Numbered from the stretch's first letter, positions 24,591 through 33,154 are shown. The stretch is 64,000 nucleotides of DNA from Lachnospiraceae bacterium (GCA_009774145.1 VSND01000006.1:1-64000); one strand, 5' to 3'. The notes: generated from the sequence alone by a model not told the origin. Program-made: numbers and translations.

Positions 24591-27155
24591 TTATTTTCGG
24601 CCGCAGCACTGTTTATACTTCTTGCCGCTGCCGCAGGGGCACGGGTCATTGGGATAGACCTTCTGTGCCGCTCTCTGGACCGGCTTCTTCCCAAGGGAAT
24701 CATCCTTGTTGGTTCCGGTCACTTTCGCAACTTCCTCACGCTCCGCCTTCTCTTCCACACGGATGTGCGTCAGAATGCGGACCGTATCCTCCTGAATGCT
24801 GCTGGTCATGGCTTCAAACATCTCATATCCGCTCATCTTGTATTCCACCAGCGGGTCTCGCTGTCCATAAGCCTGCAGACCGATCCCCTGACGAAGCTGC
24901 TCCATATCGTCGATATGGTTCATCCATTTCCGGTCGATGGTCTTCAGAAGGAACACACGCTCCAGTTCACGGATCAGCTCTGTATTGGGGAATTCTGCTT
25001 CCTTCGCTTCGTAGAGCCTGGTCGCCTCCTGCTTCAATGCATGCTTCAGCTCTGCCTTATTCTTACAGCCAAGCCGTTCCACCGTAATATTTTCCACCGG
25101 AATGACCGGTATTAGCGTCTCATTGAGCCCGTTCAGATCCCATTCCTCCGGCTCCTGATCGTCCCCGATGAATGTATCCACCGCATTTTCTACAATGTCG
25201 GACAGCATCTTGTAGATGGAGTCTCTCATGCTCTCCCCATCCAGTACCCGGCGCCGTTCCGCATAGATGACCTCACGCTGCTCGTTCATCACCTGATCGT
25301 ATTCCAGCAGATTTTTACGGATACCGAAGTTGTTGTGCTCGATCTTCATCTGCGCCTTCTCTATGGCATCGGTCAGCATCTTGTGCTCAATTTCTTCATT
25401 TTCCGGCACACCCAGAGCATTGAACATGCTCATCAGCCGTTCCGACCCGAAAAGACGCATCAGGTCATCTTCCAGCGAAATATAAAAGCGGGATTCGCCC
25501 GGATCTCCCTGACGGCCGGAACGTCCGCGGAGCTGGTTGTCGATACGCCTTGCCTCATGGCGCTCCGTACCGATGATCTTCAGACCGCCTGCCGCTCTTG
25601 CCTCCTCATCCAGCTGGATATCTGTACCGCGTCCTGCCATATTGGTGGCAATGGTCACAGCGCCGTGCTGTCCCGCCAGAGCCACGATCTCCGCCTCACG
25701 TTCATGGAATTTGGCATTCAGCACCTCATGCTGAATCCCCCGCTTTGCAAGCATCCGGCTCAGTTCCTCGGACGCCTCGATGGTAATCGTACCGACCAGC
25801 ACCGGCTGTCCCTTGGCATGCGCCGCTTCAATGGCGTTGCAGACAGCAAGCAGCTTCTCCTTACGTGTCTTGTATACGGCGTCCTGCAGATCCTTACGCT
25901 GTACCGGACGATTGGTCGGAATCTCGATCACGTCCATACCATAGATGGCACGGAACTCCTTCTCCTCTGTCAGAGCCGTACCGGTCATACCGCATTTTTT
26001 ATCATATTTATTAAAGAAATTCTGGAAGGTAATGTTGGCAAGCGTCTTGCTCTCCCTCTTGACCTTCACATGCTCTTTCGCCTCGATGGCCTGATGCAGC
26101 CCGTCCGAATAACGGCGGCCCGGCATGATCCGTCCGGTAAACTCATCCACGATAAAGATCTGGTCATCCTTCACCACATAGTCCTGATCGCGGAACATCA
26201 GGTTGTTGGCGCGCAGCGCCAGTTCCATATTATGCTGGATCTCCAGATTCTCCGGATCCGCCAGATTCTCGATCTTGAAATACTGTTCTACCTTCCGGAT
26301 ACCATCCGCCGTCAGATGAACGATCTTGTCCTTCTCGTTGACAATGAAATCGCCGGTCTCCTCGATCTCCTCGCCCATGATGGCATCCATCTTGGAAAAT
26401 TCCTTGCTGGCCTCTCCTCTTTTCAGCGTATGCGCCACATAATCACAAAGTTCATAGAGTTTTGTGGATTTCCCGCTCTGGCCGGAGATAATCAGCGGCG
26501 TACGGGCCTCATCGATCAGGATCGAGTCAATCTCATCGATGATGGCATAGTGCAGATCCCGCTGTACCAGCTGGTTCTTATAGATGACCATATTGTCGCG
26601 CAGATAATCAAATCCAAGCTCGTTATTCGTAATATACGTGATATCACATCCATATGCCGTGCGCCGCTCTTCCTTGGTGGAGCTGTTCAGCACCACGCCC
26701 ACCGTCAGTCCCAGGAATTCATGCACCTTTCCCATCCACTGCGCATCACGGTTCGCCAGATAATCGTTGACTGTGACCACATGGACGCCCTTGCCCTCCA
26801 GTGCGTTCAGATAAGCAGGCAGCGTGGATACCAGCGTCTTTCCTTCACCGGTACGCATCTCCGCAATACGTCCCTGATGCAGAATCATGCCGCCGATCAG
26901 CTGCACCCGGTAATGCTCCATCCCCAGCACGCGCCTGGCGGCCTCCCGGACCGTTGCAAATGCCTCCGGAAGCAGATCATCCAGCGTTGTTCCTTCTGAC
27001 AGCCTCTGCCTGTACTCTTTTGTCTTGTCCCGCAGTTCCTCATCACTGAGCCCCTGCATGGTAGGACGCAGCTCCTCGATCCGGTCAATGACCGGATTGA
27101 TCAGCTTCAGTTCCCGCTCGCTGTGAGTCCCGAACAGTTTATCAAATATCTTCAT
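24591..27155 (-). CDS. secA: Preprotein translocase ATPase SecA
   Basis: An 854-residue motor that drives proteins through SecYEG. Walker A lies in MRTGEGKTLVSTLPAYLNAL (about 100-119), Walker B in YAIIDEIDSILIDEARTPL (about 203), the second motor domain in VTIATNMAGRGTDIQLDEEA (about 505), and a C-terminal zinc site reads DPCPCGSGKKYKQCCGRK. Full length for the Gram-positive form. AGGAGA precedes the ATG. Transcribed from the promoter at 27211-27239 just after hpf. Confidence 0.97.
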   Translation of the reverse strand: MKIFDKLFGTHSERELKLINPVIDRIEELRPTMQGLSDEELRDKTKEYRQRLSEGTTLDDLLPEAFATVREAARRVLGMEHYRVQLIGGMILHQGRIAEMRTGEGKTLVSTLPAYLNALEGKGVHVVTVNDYLANRDAQWMGKVHEFLGLTVGVVLNSSTKEERRTAYGCDITYITNNELGFDYLRDNMVIYKNQLVQRDLHYAIIDEIDSILIDEARTPLIISGQSGKSTKLYELCDYVAHTLKRGEASKEFSKMDAIMGEEIEETGDFIVNEKDKIVHLTADGIRKVEQYFKIENLADPENLEIQHNMELALRANNLMFRDQDYVVKDDQIFIVDEFTGRIMPGRRYSDGLHQAIEAKEHVKVKRESKTLANITFQNFFNKYDKKCGMTGTALTEEKEFRAIYGMDVIEIPTNRPVQRKDLQDAVYKTRKEKLLAVCNAIEAAHAKGQPVLVGTITIEASEELSRMLAKRGIQHEVLNAKFHEREAEIVALAGQHGAVTIATNMAGRGTDIQLDEEARAAGGLKIIGTERHEARRIDNQLRGRSGRQGDPGESRFYISLEDDLMRLFGSERLMSMFNALGVPENEEIEHKMLTDAIEKAQMKIEHNNFGIRKNLLEYDQVMNEQREVIYAERRRVLDGESMRDSIYKMLSDIVENAVDTFIGDDQEPEEWDLNGLNETLIPVIPVENITVERLGCKNKAELKHALKQEATRLYEAKEAEFPNTELIRELERVFLLKTIDRKWMNHIDDMEQLRQGIGLQAYGQRDPLVEYKMSGYEMFEAMTSSIQEDTVRILTHIRVEEKAEREEVAKVTGTNKDDSLGKKPVQRAAQKVYPNDPCPCGSGKKYKQCCGRK

Positions 27156-27210
27156 GCTATTCTCCTATCGAAAATTCAATGGACTTCCCTTTTCGGGCAA
27201 CATATCCCTT

Positions 27211-27239
27211 ATTATAGCACAAATATGGGATTTGGCAAA
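27211..27239 (-). promoter_or_regulatory. Extended -10 promoter of secA
   Basis: Minus strand TGCTATAAT: -10 TATAAT at 27211-27216 with an extended TG. The -35 position (TTTGCC, 27234-27239) falls within the hpf terminator stem, so termination and initiation signals overlap. Confidence 0.55.
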
Positions 27240-27252
27240 TGCCAAATCCCAT
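27225..27252 (-). terminator. hpf terminator
   Basis: A perfect 13-bp stem ATGGGATTTGGCA / TGCCAAATCCCAT with a 2-nt central gap, 33 bp after the hpf stop; a moderately T-rich ATATTTGT follows on the minus strand. Confidence 0.65.
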
Positions 27253-27285
27253 ACTGATTCCAAAAGCATTATTTTTATGGATTTT

Positions 27286-27810
27286 TTACAAATCCGGCTC
27301 CAGAATTCCGTACGTTCCTCCCTTTCTTCTGTATACCACGTTGATGTCGTCGGTCTCTGCATTCACAAAAGCGAAGAAAGAATGTCCAAGCAGTTCCATC
27401 TGTACACAGGCATCCTCCGGATACATGGGTTTGATATCAAACTTCTTGCTCCGGATGATCTTAACCTCCAGATCCTCCGAATCCTTTTCCATAAATTCTT
27501 TCTGGAAATTTCCCCCGCCCTGCTGTCTTGCAATCAGCTTGTTCTTGTACTTCCGAAGCTGGCGTTCGATCACTTCCTCCACCAGGTCAATGGACACATA
27601 CATGTCCGTACTTGACTGCTCTGACCGGATAATGTTCCCCTTTACCGGAATCGTCACTTCGATCTTCTGACGTTCCTTCTCCACGCTCAGAGTTACATGC
27701 ACTTCCGTATCAGGAGTAAAGTAGCGCTCCAGCTTTTTCAGTTTGTCCGTTACCGCCGACCGAAGGCCGTCTGTAATGTCGATGTTTTTCCCGCTGATAA
27801 TGTAACGCAT
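27286..27810 (-). CDS. hpf: Long-form ribosome hibernation promoting factor
   Basis: A 174-residue protein. The N-terminal domain (1-100; MRYIISGKNIDITDGLRSAV) binds the decoding site; the C-terminal part (about 120-172; IIRSKKFDIKPMYPEDACVQMELLGHSFFAF) dimerises two 30S subunits to form 100S ribosomes. The ATG at 27810 is preceded by AAAGGAG; the 20 codons upstream in frame are not conserved in style. The position directly upstream of secA is common in Firmicutes. Confidence 0.94.
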   Translation of the reverse strand: MRYIISGKNIDITDGLRSAVTDKLKKLERYFTPDTEVHVTLSVEKERQKIEVTIPVKGNIIRSEQSSTDMYVSIDLVEEVIERQLRKYKNKLIARQQGGGNFQKEFMEKDSEDLEVKIIRSKKFDIKPMYPEDACVQMELLGHSFFAFVNAETDDINVVYRRKGGTYGILEPDL

Positions 27811-27897
27811 AGAACCACTCCTTTGCTTTTTATTCTGCATTCCGGGTGCTTCTTCACACTGCCCCCGCACAGCCGGATGCCTGTCTTTATCATACCA

Positions 27898-28683
27898 TTA
27901 TTCCGGCAATTCCGCAACGAATTTCACAACCTCTTCGTAATTCATTTTTCCGCCGAACAGATCAAGAGCGCTTCCAATGGTCACATTCAGTCGGTTCCTG
28001 CCCAGTTCCTTCAGTTTCTTCAGATCTGCAAAGCTTCCGACGCCGCCCGCATAGGTGACAGGAATCCCGTTCCAGTTCCCGAGCATCTTCACCAGAGGTT
28101 CCTCAATCCCCCGTGCCTTTCCCTCCACGTCCACCGCATGGATCAGGAATTCCGCACAGGAGCCGGCCAGTCCGTCCAGAACCTGCTCCGTCAGAGCCAC
28201 CTCTGTATACTTCTGCCACCGATCCGTCACGATATAATAGGTATCTTCTTTTCTCCGGCAGCTCAGGTCCAGCACCAGCCGCTCCTTTCCCACCTCTTTC
28301 TTTATCTTCTCAAGGTTGTCCCGGTCCACCTTTCCGTCCCGGAACACATACGACGTCACGATCACATGACTGGCTCCCGCCTCCAGATATTCCCCGGCGT
28401 TCTCTGCCCGGATACCGCCGCCGACCTGCAGGCCTCCCGGATACTCATGAAGCGCCTGAAGCGCCTGTCTTTTCGTCTCTTTGTAATCTTCCGTTCCTTC
28501 CTTATTCAGCAAAATGATATGCCCGCCCCGGATGCCGCTCTCCCGGTAAAACCGTGCATAAAATGCCGCATCCTGCTCCGACACAAAATTTTCCTTCGCC
28601 CGGCTTCCCGCATCCTTCAGGCTTCCCCCGACGATCTGCTTCACTTTTCCATTATGTATGTCAATACATGGCCGAAATTCCAT
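27898..28683 (-). CDS. hisA: HisA, eukaryotic-type ProFAR isomerase
   Basis: A 261-residue TIM-barrel isomerase of histidine synthesis. The first strand MEFRPCIDIHNGKVKQIVGG carries the catalytic aspartate (D8); phosphate-binding loops are QVGGGIRAENAGEYLEAGA (about 87-105) and VTYAGGVGSFADL (about 213). The long insertions (RRKEDTYYIVTDRWQKYTEV) are those of the fungal/plant HIS6 form rather than the usual bacterial HisA. It stands alone, without other his genes in view, and is followed by hpf. A long-hairpin repeat lies 92 bp upstream. Confidence 0.85.
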   Translation of the reverse strand: MEFRPCIDIHNGKVKQIVGGSLKDAGSRAKENFVSEQDAAFYARFYRESGIRGGHIILLNKEGTEDYKETKRQALQALHEYPGGLQVGGGIRAENAGEYLEAGASHVIVTSYVFRDGKVDRDNLEKIKKEVGKERLVLDLSCRRKEDTYYIVTDRWQKYTEVALTEQVLDGLAGSCAEFLIHAVDVEGKARGIEEPLVKMLGNWNGIPVTYAGGVGSFADLKKLKELGRNRLNVTIGSALDLFGGKMNYEEVVKFVAELPE

Positions 28684-28774
28684 ACATCCTCCTCACTGAA
28701 AAACCTGTAATCCATTGTGTATCCGCATGTCCTGCCTGTATCCTCTCCGGCTGCATGCTTTGTGGTGCTTCGCA

Positions 28775-28932
28775 GCATCGGCATGTTTCCATAACAGCGC
28801 TGTGTGGACTGGAGCGGATCGTCTGCGGTTTCTGTATGGCACAGGCGGACATTCCCATGTCCGAATGGGACATGCAGAAACCGCAGACGGTCCGATACAT
28901 TCCATACGAGCGTTATGGAAACATGCCGATGC
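28775..28932. repeat. Long hairpin repeat, copy 1
   Basis: This 158-nt segment folds almost completely on itself. Outer arms: GCATCGGCATGTTTCCATAA... (28775-28801) with its complement at 28909-28932. Middle arms: 28815-28838 with 28871-28894 (22 of 24 identical, the other two G-U). Tip: CGGACAT-TCCC-ATGTCCG (28846-28863). A second copy of the middle arms and tip lies at 41671-41748. The gap 28684-29047 contains no gene I can support; it precedes hisA on the minus strand. Confidence 0.85.
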
Positions 28933-29047
28933 CTCAGGAGCGGCGTCCTCTTCATACCATCCCGGCAGAGAACGCACAGGCAGGACACCGCGTTCGTCCG
29001 GCACAGCCGAAAAACAGGAGCCGCCATTTCAGCAGCCCCTGTTCCGG

Positions 29048-29431
29048 TTACGGCAGGTCCGTTTCGGTCCCGTTACCCACAGTTCCGTCTGCCGCATTGT
29101 CATCCTTTACATTTCCGTCTACCATGGTGTCATCTCCCGTCATGTCATTGACCAGATCGTCCACCACATCGTTGGTATCTCTTCCGATCTCCTCCAGAAG
29201 ACCGTCTCCGTCTACATCCGTATGGTCATAGACTCCGTCTCCGTCGGTATCGAACAGAATGTCATCCACATTGGTTCCGGTTCCGTTGTTGTCATCCGTA
29301 ACCGTCCCGTTATTTCCGGCAGCTCCGTTGTCATCTGTGGTAGTCCCGTTGTCTGCCCTGCCGCACGCAGTCATCGCTGCAAGTGTTACCAGCAACAGCA
29401 CGCCAACGCAAAACTTCTTCAACTGTTTCAT
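29048..29431 (-). CDS. Acidic lipoprotein with Asp-rich calcium-type repeats
   Basis: A 127-residue secreted protein. The signal peptide MKQLKKFCVGVLLLVTLAAM ends in a lipobox-like AAMTAC (lipidated Cys about 23). The rest is almost only Asp, Gly, Asn and Thr, including DTDGDGVYDHTDVDGDG (about 61-77), two dockerin/thrombospondin-3-like loops that usually bind calcium. No enzymatic domain. AAGGAG precedes the ATG. It follows dapB by 130 bp and is probably expressed separately. Role unknown: a surface calcium buffer or spacer are guesses. Confidence 0.75.
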   Translation of the reverse strand: MKQLKKFCVGVLLLVTLAAMTACGRADNGTTTDDNGAAGNNGTVTDDNNGTGTNVDDILFDTDGDGVYDHTDVDGDGLLEEIGRDTNDVVDDLVNDMTGDDTMVDGNVKDDNAADGTVGNGTETDLP

Positions 29432-29561
29432 AATTGTCTCTCCTTTTGATTAAAGATGTAAAACAGTATTTGACCTGCTGTTAGTAATATGGACAGCTTT
29501 CTGATTTTTATACATTTAAAAAAATTTTACCTGCCGCCTGTTCGCTGCGAGCCGCAGTTTT

Positions 29562-30326
29562 TCAGGACTGTGCGTCGATCACATGGCTCATCTGATAGTA
29601 TCCTGCCGGTTTTCCCGCAAGAAACTTTGCCGCCTGAACGGCGCCCTTGCCGAAAATGGCACGGGAATATGCCGTATGGCTGAAGGTAACAACCTCATCC
29701 GTCCCGGCAAAGATCACATCATGATCTCCCACAATCGTACCGCCGCGTACCGCCGAGATGCCGATCTCTTTTTTCTCTCTCTTCTCCCGCGTCTGACTCC
29801 TGTCAAACTTGTATTCATAGACATTTCCCAGAGATTCATTGATCGAATCCGCCAGCGCCAGCGCCGTTCCGCTGGGCGCATCCACCTTCCGGTTGTGATG
29901 CTTTTCCACGATCTCAATGTCGAAACCTGCCGGAGCAAGAATATTCGCCGCTTCCTTCAGAAGCTTCAGAAGCATGTTCACTCCCAGAGACATATTTGCC
30001 GATTTGAGGACCGCCACCTCTCTGCTCGCCTCTTCTACCGCTGCAAGCTGTGCATCCGTCAGCCCCGTGGTACACAAAACCATCGGAATGCCGCGTTTTT
30101 TTCCATATGCAAGAAGCGCATCCGTCGCTTTCGCAGATGCAAAATCAATGATTACATCTGCTTTTACATCACAGTCCTCAATATTGGTATATACCGGATA
30201 TCCGTTATCCCGGCAGTCCGCCAGATCAATGCCCGCCACGATCTCAATATCCGCATCCTCTTTGATCAGACCGGTAATCACCTGTCCCATATGGCCGTTA
30301 CAGCCATGCATAATCGCTCTAACCAT
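29562..30326 (-). CDS. dapB: 4-hydroxy-tetrahydrodipicolinate reductase
   Basis: A 254-residue NAD(P)H enzyme of lysine/diaminopimelate synthesis. The dinucleotide loop is HGCNGHMGQVI (7-17); the signature EIVEKHHNRKVDAPSGTAL (about 144-162) holds the catalytic His-His and Lys. The C-terminal RAIFGKGAVQAAKFLAGKPAG completes the fold. It follows dapA by 114 bp, in the transcript controlled by the lysine riboswitch at 31531-31700. Confidence 0.95.
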   Translation of the reverse strand: MVRAIMHGCNGHMGQVITGLIKEDADIEIVAGIDLADCRDNGYPVYTNIEDCDVKADVIIDFASAKATDALLAYGKKRGIPMVLCTTGLTDAQLAAVEEASREVAVLKSANMSLGVNMLLKLLKEAANILAPAGFDIEIVEKHHNRKVDAPSGTALALADSINESLGNVYEYKFDRSQTREKREKKEIGISAVRGGTIVGDHDVIFAGTDEVVTFSHTAYSRAIFGKGAVQAAKFLAGKPAGYYQMSHVIDAQS

Positions 30327-30440
30327 TGTATTCTCCTGTTATAATTCCGCATCTGCCCGGGAAACGTCCTTTTATCCGGAAAGATTTCCGATTGCATCCG
30401 CACCCGGAAACCCTTCCCGGCATTCCTCAGACATGCTGTA

Positions 30441-31331
30441 TTATTTTGTCTTAATTCCAAAAGCTTCCATGGCAGCCTTCAGATTTTTCTGATGCTCCTC
30501 TTCCATAACCGTCAGCGGCATCCGAAGCGGTCCGACTTCCCATCCCATCAGGTTCAGGGCTGCTTTTACCGGAATCGGGTTCACCTCGCAGAACAGCTGG
30601 TCGATCAGCGGAACTGCCTTCAGCTGAAGCTCCAGGCTTCCCTTCACGTCCCCTTCCATGAATTTTGCCACAATATCATGAGTCTCCCGGGGCGCGATAT
30701 TGGAGAGCACGGAGATCACGCCTTTTCCGCCCAGGGAAAGCAGCGGGACGATCTGGTCGTCATTGCCGGAATAGATATCCAGACTGTCGCCGCACAGGCT
30801 GGCGATCTTCGCCACCTGGGAGATATTGCCGCTGGCCTCTTTTACGGCTACAATGTTCTCAACATTTTTTGCAAGGTATGCCAGCGTCTCCGGAGCAATG
30901 TTGATCCCGGTGCGCCCCTGAATGTTATACAGAACCACGGGAATCTTCACGGACTGTGCGATCTTCGTAAAGTGCGCAATCAGGCCCTTCTGCGTTGCCT
31001 TGTTATAATAGGGTGTCACAAGCAGAAGTCCATCCGCGCCGTATTTCTCCGCTTCCTGCGACAGATAAACCGCCGTATCCGTACAGTTGGAGCCGGTACC
31101 CGCAATGACCGGAATCCTTTTGTTTACTTTCTCAATGGTAAAACGGATCACTTCAAGATGCTCCTCATGGGACAGGGTAGAAGCCTCTCCGGTCGTCCCG
31201 CATATAATGATACTGTCCGTTTTGTTGGCAATCTGGAACTCCAGAAGTTCCTCCAGCTTTGCATAGTTCACTGCGCCTGTCCCGGTCATTGGTGTAACAA
31301 TGGCAACTCCAGCACCTGTAAAAATTGACAT
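30441..31331 (-). CDS. dapA: 4-hydroxy-tetrahydrodipicolinate synthase
   Basis: A 296-residue Schiff-base aldolase condensing pyruvate with aspartate semialdehyde. Visible motifs: GTTGEASTLSHEEH (about 43-56), TPYYNKATQKGL (about 104), the tyrosine in LYNIQGRTG (about 132) and catalytic lysine in VAVKEASGN (about 160). The start MSIFTGAGVAIVTPM at 31331 has GAGGGG upstream; 36 more upstream codons are leader RNA. First gene under the lysine riboswitch. Confidence 0.95.
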   Translation of the reverse strand: MSIFTGAGVAIVTPMTGTGAVNYAKLEELLEFQIANKTDSIIICGTTGEASTLSHEEHLEVIRFTIEKVNKRIPVIAGTGSNCTDTAVYLSQEAEKYGADGLLLVTPYYNKATQKGLIAHFTKIAQSVKIPVVLYNIQGRTGINIAPETLAYLAKNVENIVAVKEASGNISQVAKIASLCGDSLDIYSGNDDQIVPLLSLGGKGVISVLSNIAPRETHDIVAKFMEGDVKGSLELQLKAVPLIDQLFCEVNPIPVKAALNLMGWEVGPLRMPLTVMEEEHQKNLKAAMEAFGIKTK

Positions 31332-31457
31332 GATTTTCCCCTCCTGATAGTCTTTTGTCTGAACAGCCGGACAAGAAAGTCTGTTTCCCTGCCCGCCGCA
31401 CGGAGCGCATACTGTCAAACAGCCGGTTTCTGCATACACTCCTGTGCATATAAGAAA

Positions 31458-31479
31458 GAGGCGTGCACAGGTACGCCTC
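31458..31479 (-). terminator. Attenuator hairpin of the lysine riboswitch
   Basis: Minus strand GAGGCGT-acctgtgc-ACGCCTC followed by TTTCTTAT, 50 nt after the aptamer and 126 nt before dapA. It is the expected expression-platform terminator; an antiterminator would have to form with the aptamer's 3' side. Confidence 0.75.
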
Positions 31480-31530
31480 TCCAGAATTCCAACATAATGA
31501 AATGATACTTTTTACAGATCATTTCTGTCC

Positions 31531-31700
31531 GGATAGCGCTTCATCTGCATCAGATGACAGTCATGTGGTTCTTCACCCCATGCCCAAGCAGCAGATTCTG
31601 CAGGATATCTGCCCTTTCGGCGTTCCTCCCTTTCCTCTGTCTTCCTCTGTGCCTGCACACATCTGCCAGCATACTCATGATTCACGCAACCTCTATCTCT
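31531..31700 (-). promoter_or_regulatory. Lysine riboswitch (L-box) of dapA-dapB
   Basis: The minus-strand leader carries L-box hallmarks in order: AGATAGAGGTTGCG (31698-31685), a GAGTA turn, GGGAGGAACGCCGAA (around 31630-31615), GACTGTCATCTGATG, and the closing GCGCTATCC that pairs with the first segment (P1). It starts 20-25 nt after a consensus promoter and ends before a terminator hairpin, so lysine should switch off dapA-dapB. Confidence 0.9.
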
Positions 31701-31718
31701 CTTCATTCAACTGTCTTC

Positions 31719-31747
31719 AATATAGCATCTTCTGATTCCTTTGTCAA
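31719..31747 (-). promoter_or_regulatory. Promoter of the lysine-riboswitch operon
   Basis: Minus strand: TTGACA (31742-31747), 17 bp, TATATT (31719-31724). It begins 10 bp after the stop of the adenosyltransferase gene. Confidence 0.8.
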
Positions 31748-31757
31748 CACAGGGAAT

Positions 31758-32246
31758 CTATTCCTTCAGCGCAGAGATCTGATACACCTCATCTGCCCAC
31801 TCCGCAATCTCGGAGCAGAGCCGGATACCGGTAAAGATCAGATCCGTGCCCTCTGTGGCTTCGTCCAGAAGTCCGCGGATGTCGGAAAGATCTGCAATTC
31901 CATATTCCAGAAGTCCCAGGATCTCATCCAGCACCAGTACATCGCACTCACCGGTCGCCAGGACTTTTTTGGCAAAGCAGAGTCCGTTCTTCATATTCAG
32001 AGTCTCTTCTTTCTGTTCCTGGGCGCTCAGGTCCTGGAATGCCTCCTCCTGACGCTGAAAACGAAACAGCTTGATCTCGGGCTCCAGTCTCTGGATAAAA
32101 CTGATCGCCTCCTGCTGTTTTCCTTTTAAAAACTGAATAATGATGACCGACTTTCCCCTGCCGGCTTCTCTGATCGCCTGCCCAAGGGCTGCTGTGGTCT
32201 TCCCTTTTCCGCTTCCAAAATAAATCTGTAATCTACTCCCGTTCAT
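31758..32246 (-). CDS. Cob(I)yrinic acid a,c-diamide adenosyltransferase
   Basis: A 162-residue P-loop enzyme of the CobA/CobO/BtuR family that adds the adenosyl ligand to corrinoids. Walker A is FGSGKGKTTAALGQA (about 10-24); VIIIQFLKG (about 34) and CDVLVLDEILGLLEYG (about 100) follow, with TGIRLCSEIAEWAD near the end (usual TGR). It is shorter than E. coli BtuR, as in many Clostridia. Own promoter at 32303-32331. Not obviously in a cobalamin cluster. Confidence 0.88.
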   Translation of the reverse strand: MNGSRLQIYFGSGKGKTTAALGQAIREAGRGKSVIIIQFLKGKQQEAISFIQRLEPEIKLFRFQRQEEAFQDLSAQEQKEETLNMKNGLCFAKKVLATGECDVLVLDEILGLLEYGIADLSDIRGLLDEATEGTDLIFTGIRLCSEIAEWADEVYQISALKE

Positions 32247-32302
32247 AGCTTCCCCGTATCTTCCAAACCGGAAACAGAAACCTCCGTATATTCTTATTGT
32301 CC

Positions 32303-32331
32303 ATATTACACCAGCACCGGAAGAAATGCAA
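32303..32331 (-). promoter_or_regulatory. Promoter of the adenosyltransferase gene
   Basis: Minus strand: TTGCAT (32326-32331), 17 bp, TAATAT (32303-32308), about 57 bp before the start codon. Confidence 0.6.
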
Positions 32332-32372
32332 GCTTTTATCCTTAATCCCTGCTCTGTCCTGCTCTGTTTCCT

Positions 32373-32999
32373 CTAATCCAGGTATTCCAGTTTACTGACA
32401 GACACTTCATATGCAACCCTGCGTTCGCTTTCCTCCTCATCTATTTTTTTCATGTATTCCCGGCTTTGAATCCGGCCCCAGATCTGAGTATGGCCGCCTA
32501 CCTCAAAACCGGACGCAAAACGGGCATTTCTCCCCCAGCAGATACACGGAATATAATCGGATTTCCCATAGGGCCGGTTCACTGCCAGAAGAATATCCGC
32601 AATCTCCCGTCCCAGAGGCGTCTTACGGTAGACCGGCATCTTGCAGATAAACCCGTCCAGAAAGATCTGATTGGTCTTGGCATTCTCCACCTCTTCTTCA
32701 ATGAACTCCAGTTCCCTGACAAAGACGGACAGCACCAGCCTGTTCTTCTTTTCCTCATGGCGGTTATAGGAACGGAACTGTCCGGTCGCCTGGATATATG
32801 CGCCCCGGTAATCCTCGTTCACATCGATCAGCCTTTCGGAAATCATCAGCGGTATCACATCACAGGAGTCGCTTAGACGTTTTACCGACACATTCAGCAT
32901 ATAGAAGCCTTCCCCAAAAACTTCATGGCTGAATGAAAAATCGGACACCACTTCTCCCACAATCGATACCTGGTTGTTTTCAATGATCTTATCTGACAT
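32373..32999 (-). CDS. SSB-like protein with two OB-type segments
   Basis: A 208-residue single-stranded-DNA-binding-like protein. Two OB-fold-like blocks are seen: NNQVSIVGEVVSDFSFSHEV to GAYIQATGQFRSYN (about 8-85) and TNQIFLDGFICKMPVYRKTP to GGHTQIWGRIQSREY (about 114-190); the second has the SSB-like GREIADILLAVNR and CICWGRNARFA. The start MSDKIIENN at 32999 follows AGAAGGGAG. It lacks the acidic DDDIPF-type tail, so it is not the main replicative SSB. Its partner process is unknown. Confidence 0.75.
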   Translation of the reverse strand: MSDKIIENNQVSIVGEVVSDFSFSHEVFGEGFYMLNVSVKRLSDSCDVIPLMISERLIDVNEDYRGAYIQATGQFRSYNRHEEKKNRLVLSVFVRELEFIEEEVENAKTNQIFLDGFICKMPVYRKTPLGREIADILLAVNRPYGKSDYIPCICWGRNARFASGFEVGGHTQIWGRIQSREYMKKIDEEESERRVAYEVSVSKLEYLD

Positions 33000-33154
33000 A
33001 ATTTTGTTCTCCCTTCTGTTTGACGAAGTGTCTCTTTTCGTATTTTGTCTATAAAATATATTCAGCACCCTTTCCAAATATTCCTATTTTTTCAAAATTT
33101 ATTCAGTTTTTTTCCAGATTGTACCTTTTCATCGCGTATTTTTTATGAAAATGC

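Noticed and set aside
25335..26999. 554-codon open frame on the plus strand
   Set aside because: It is antisense to secA, rich in His/Arg/Gln typical of shadow frames, and has no ribosome site.
28684..29047. Several overlapping open frames on both strands of the hairpin repeat
   Set aside because: A palindromic stretch opens frames on both strands by symmetry; none has a ribosome site or known domain.
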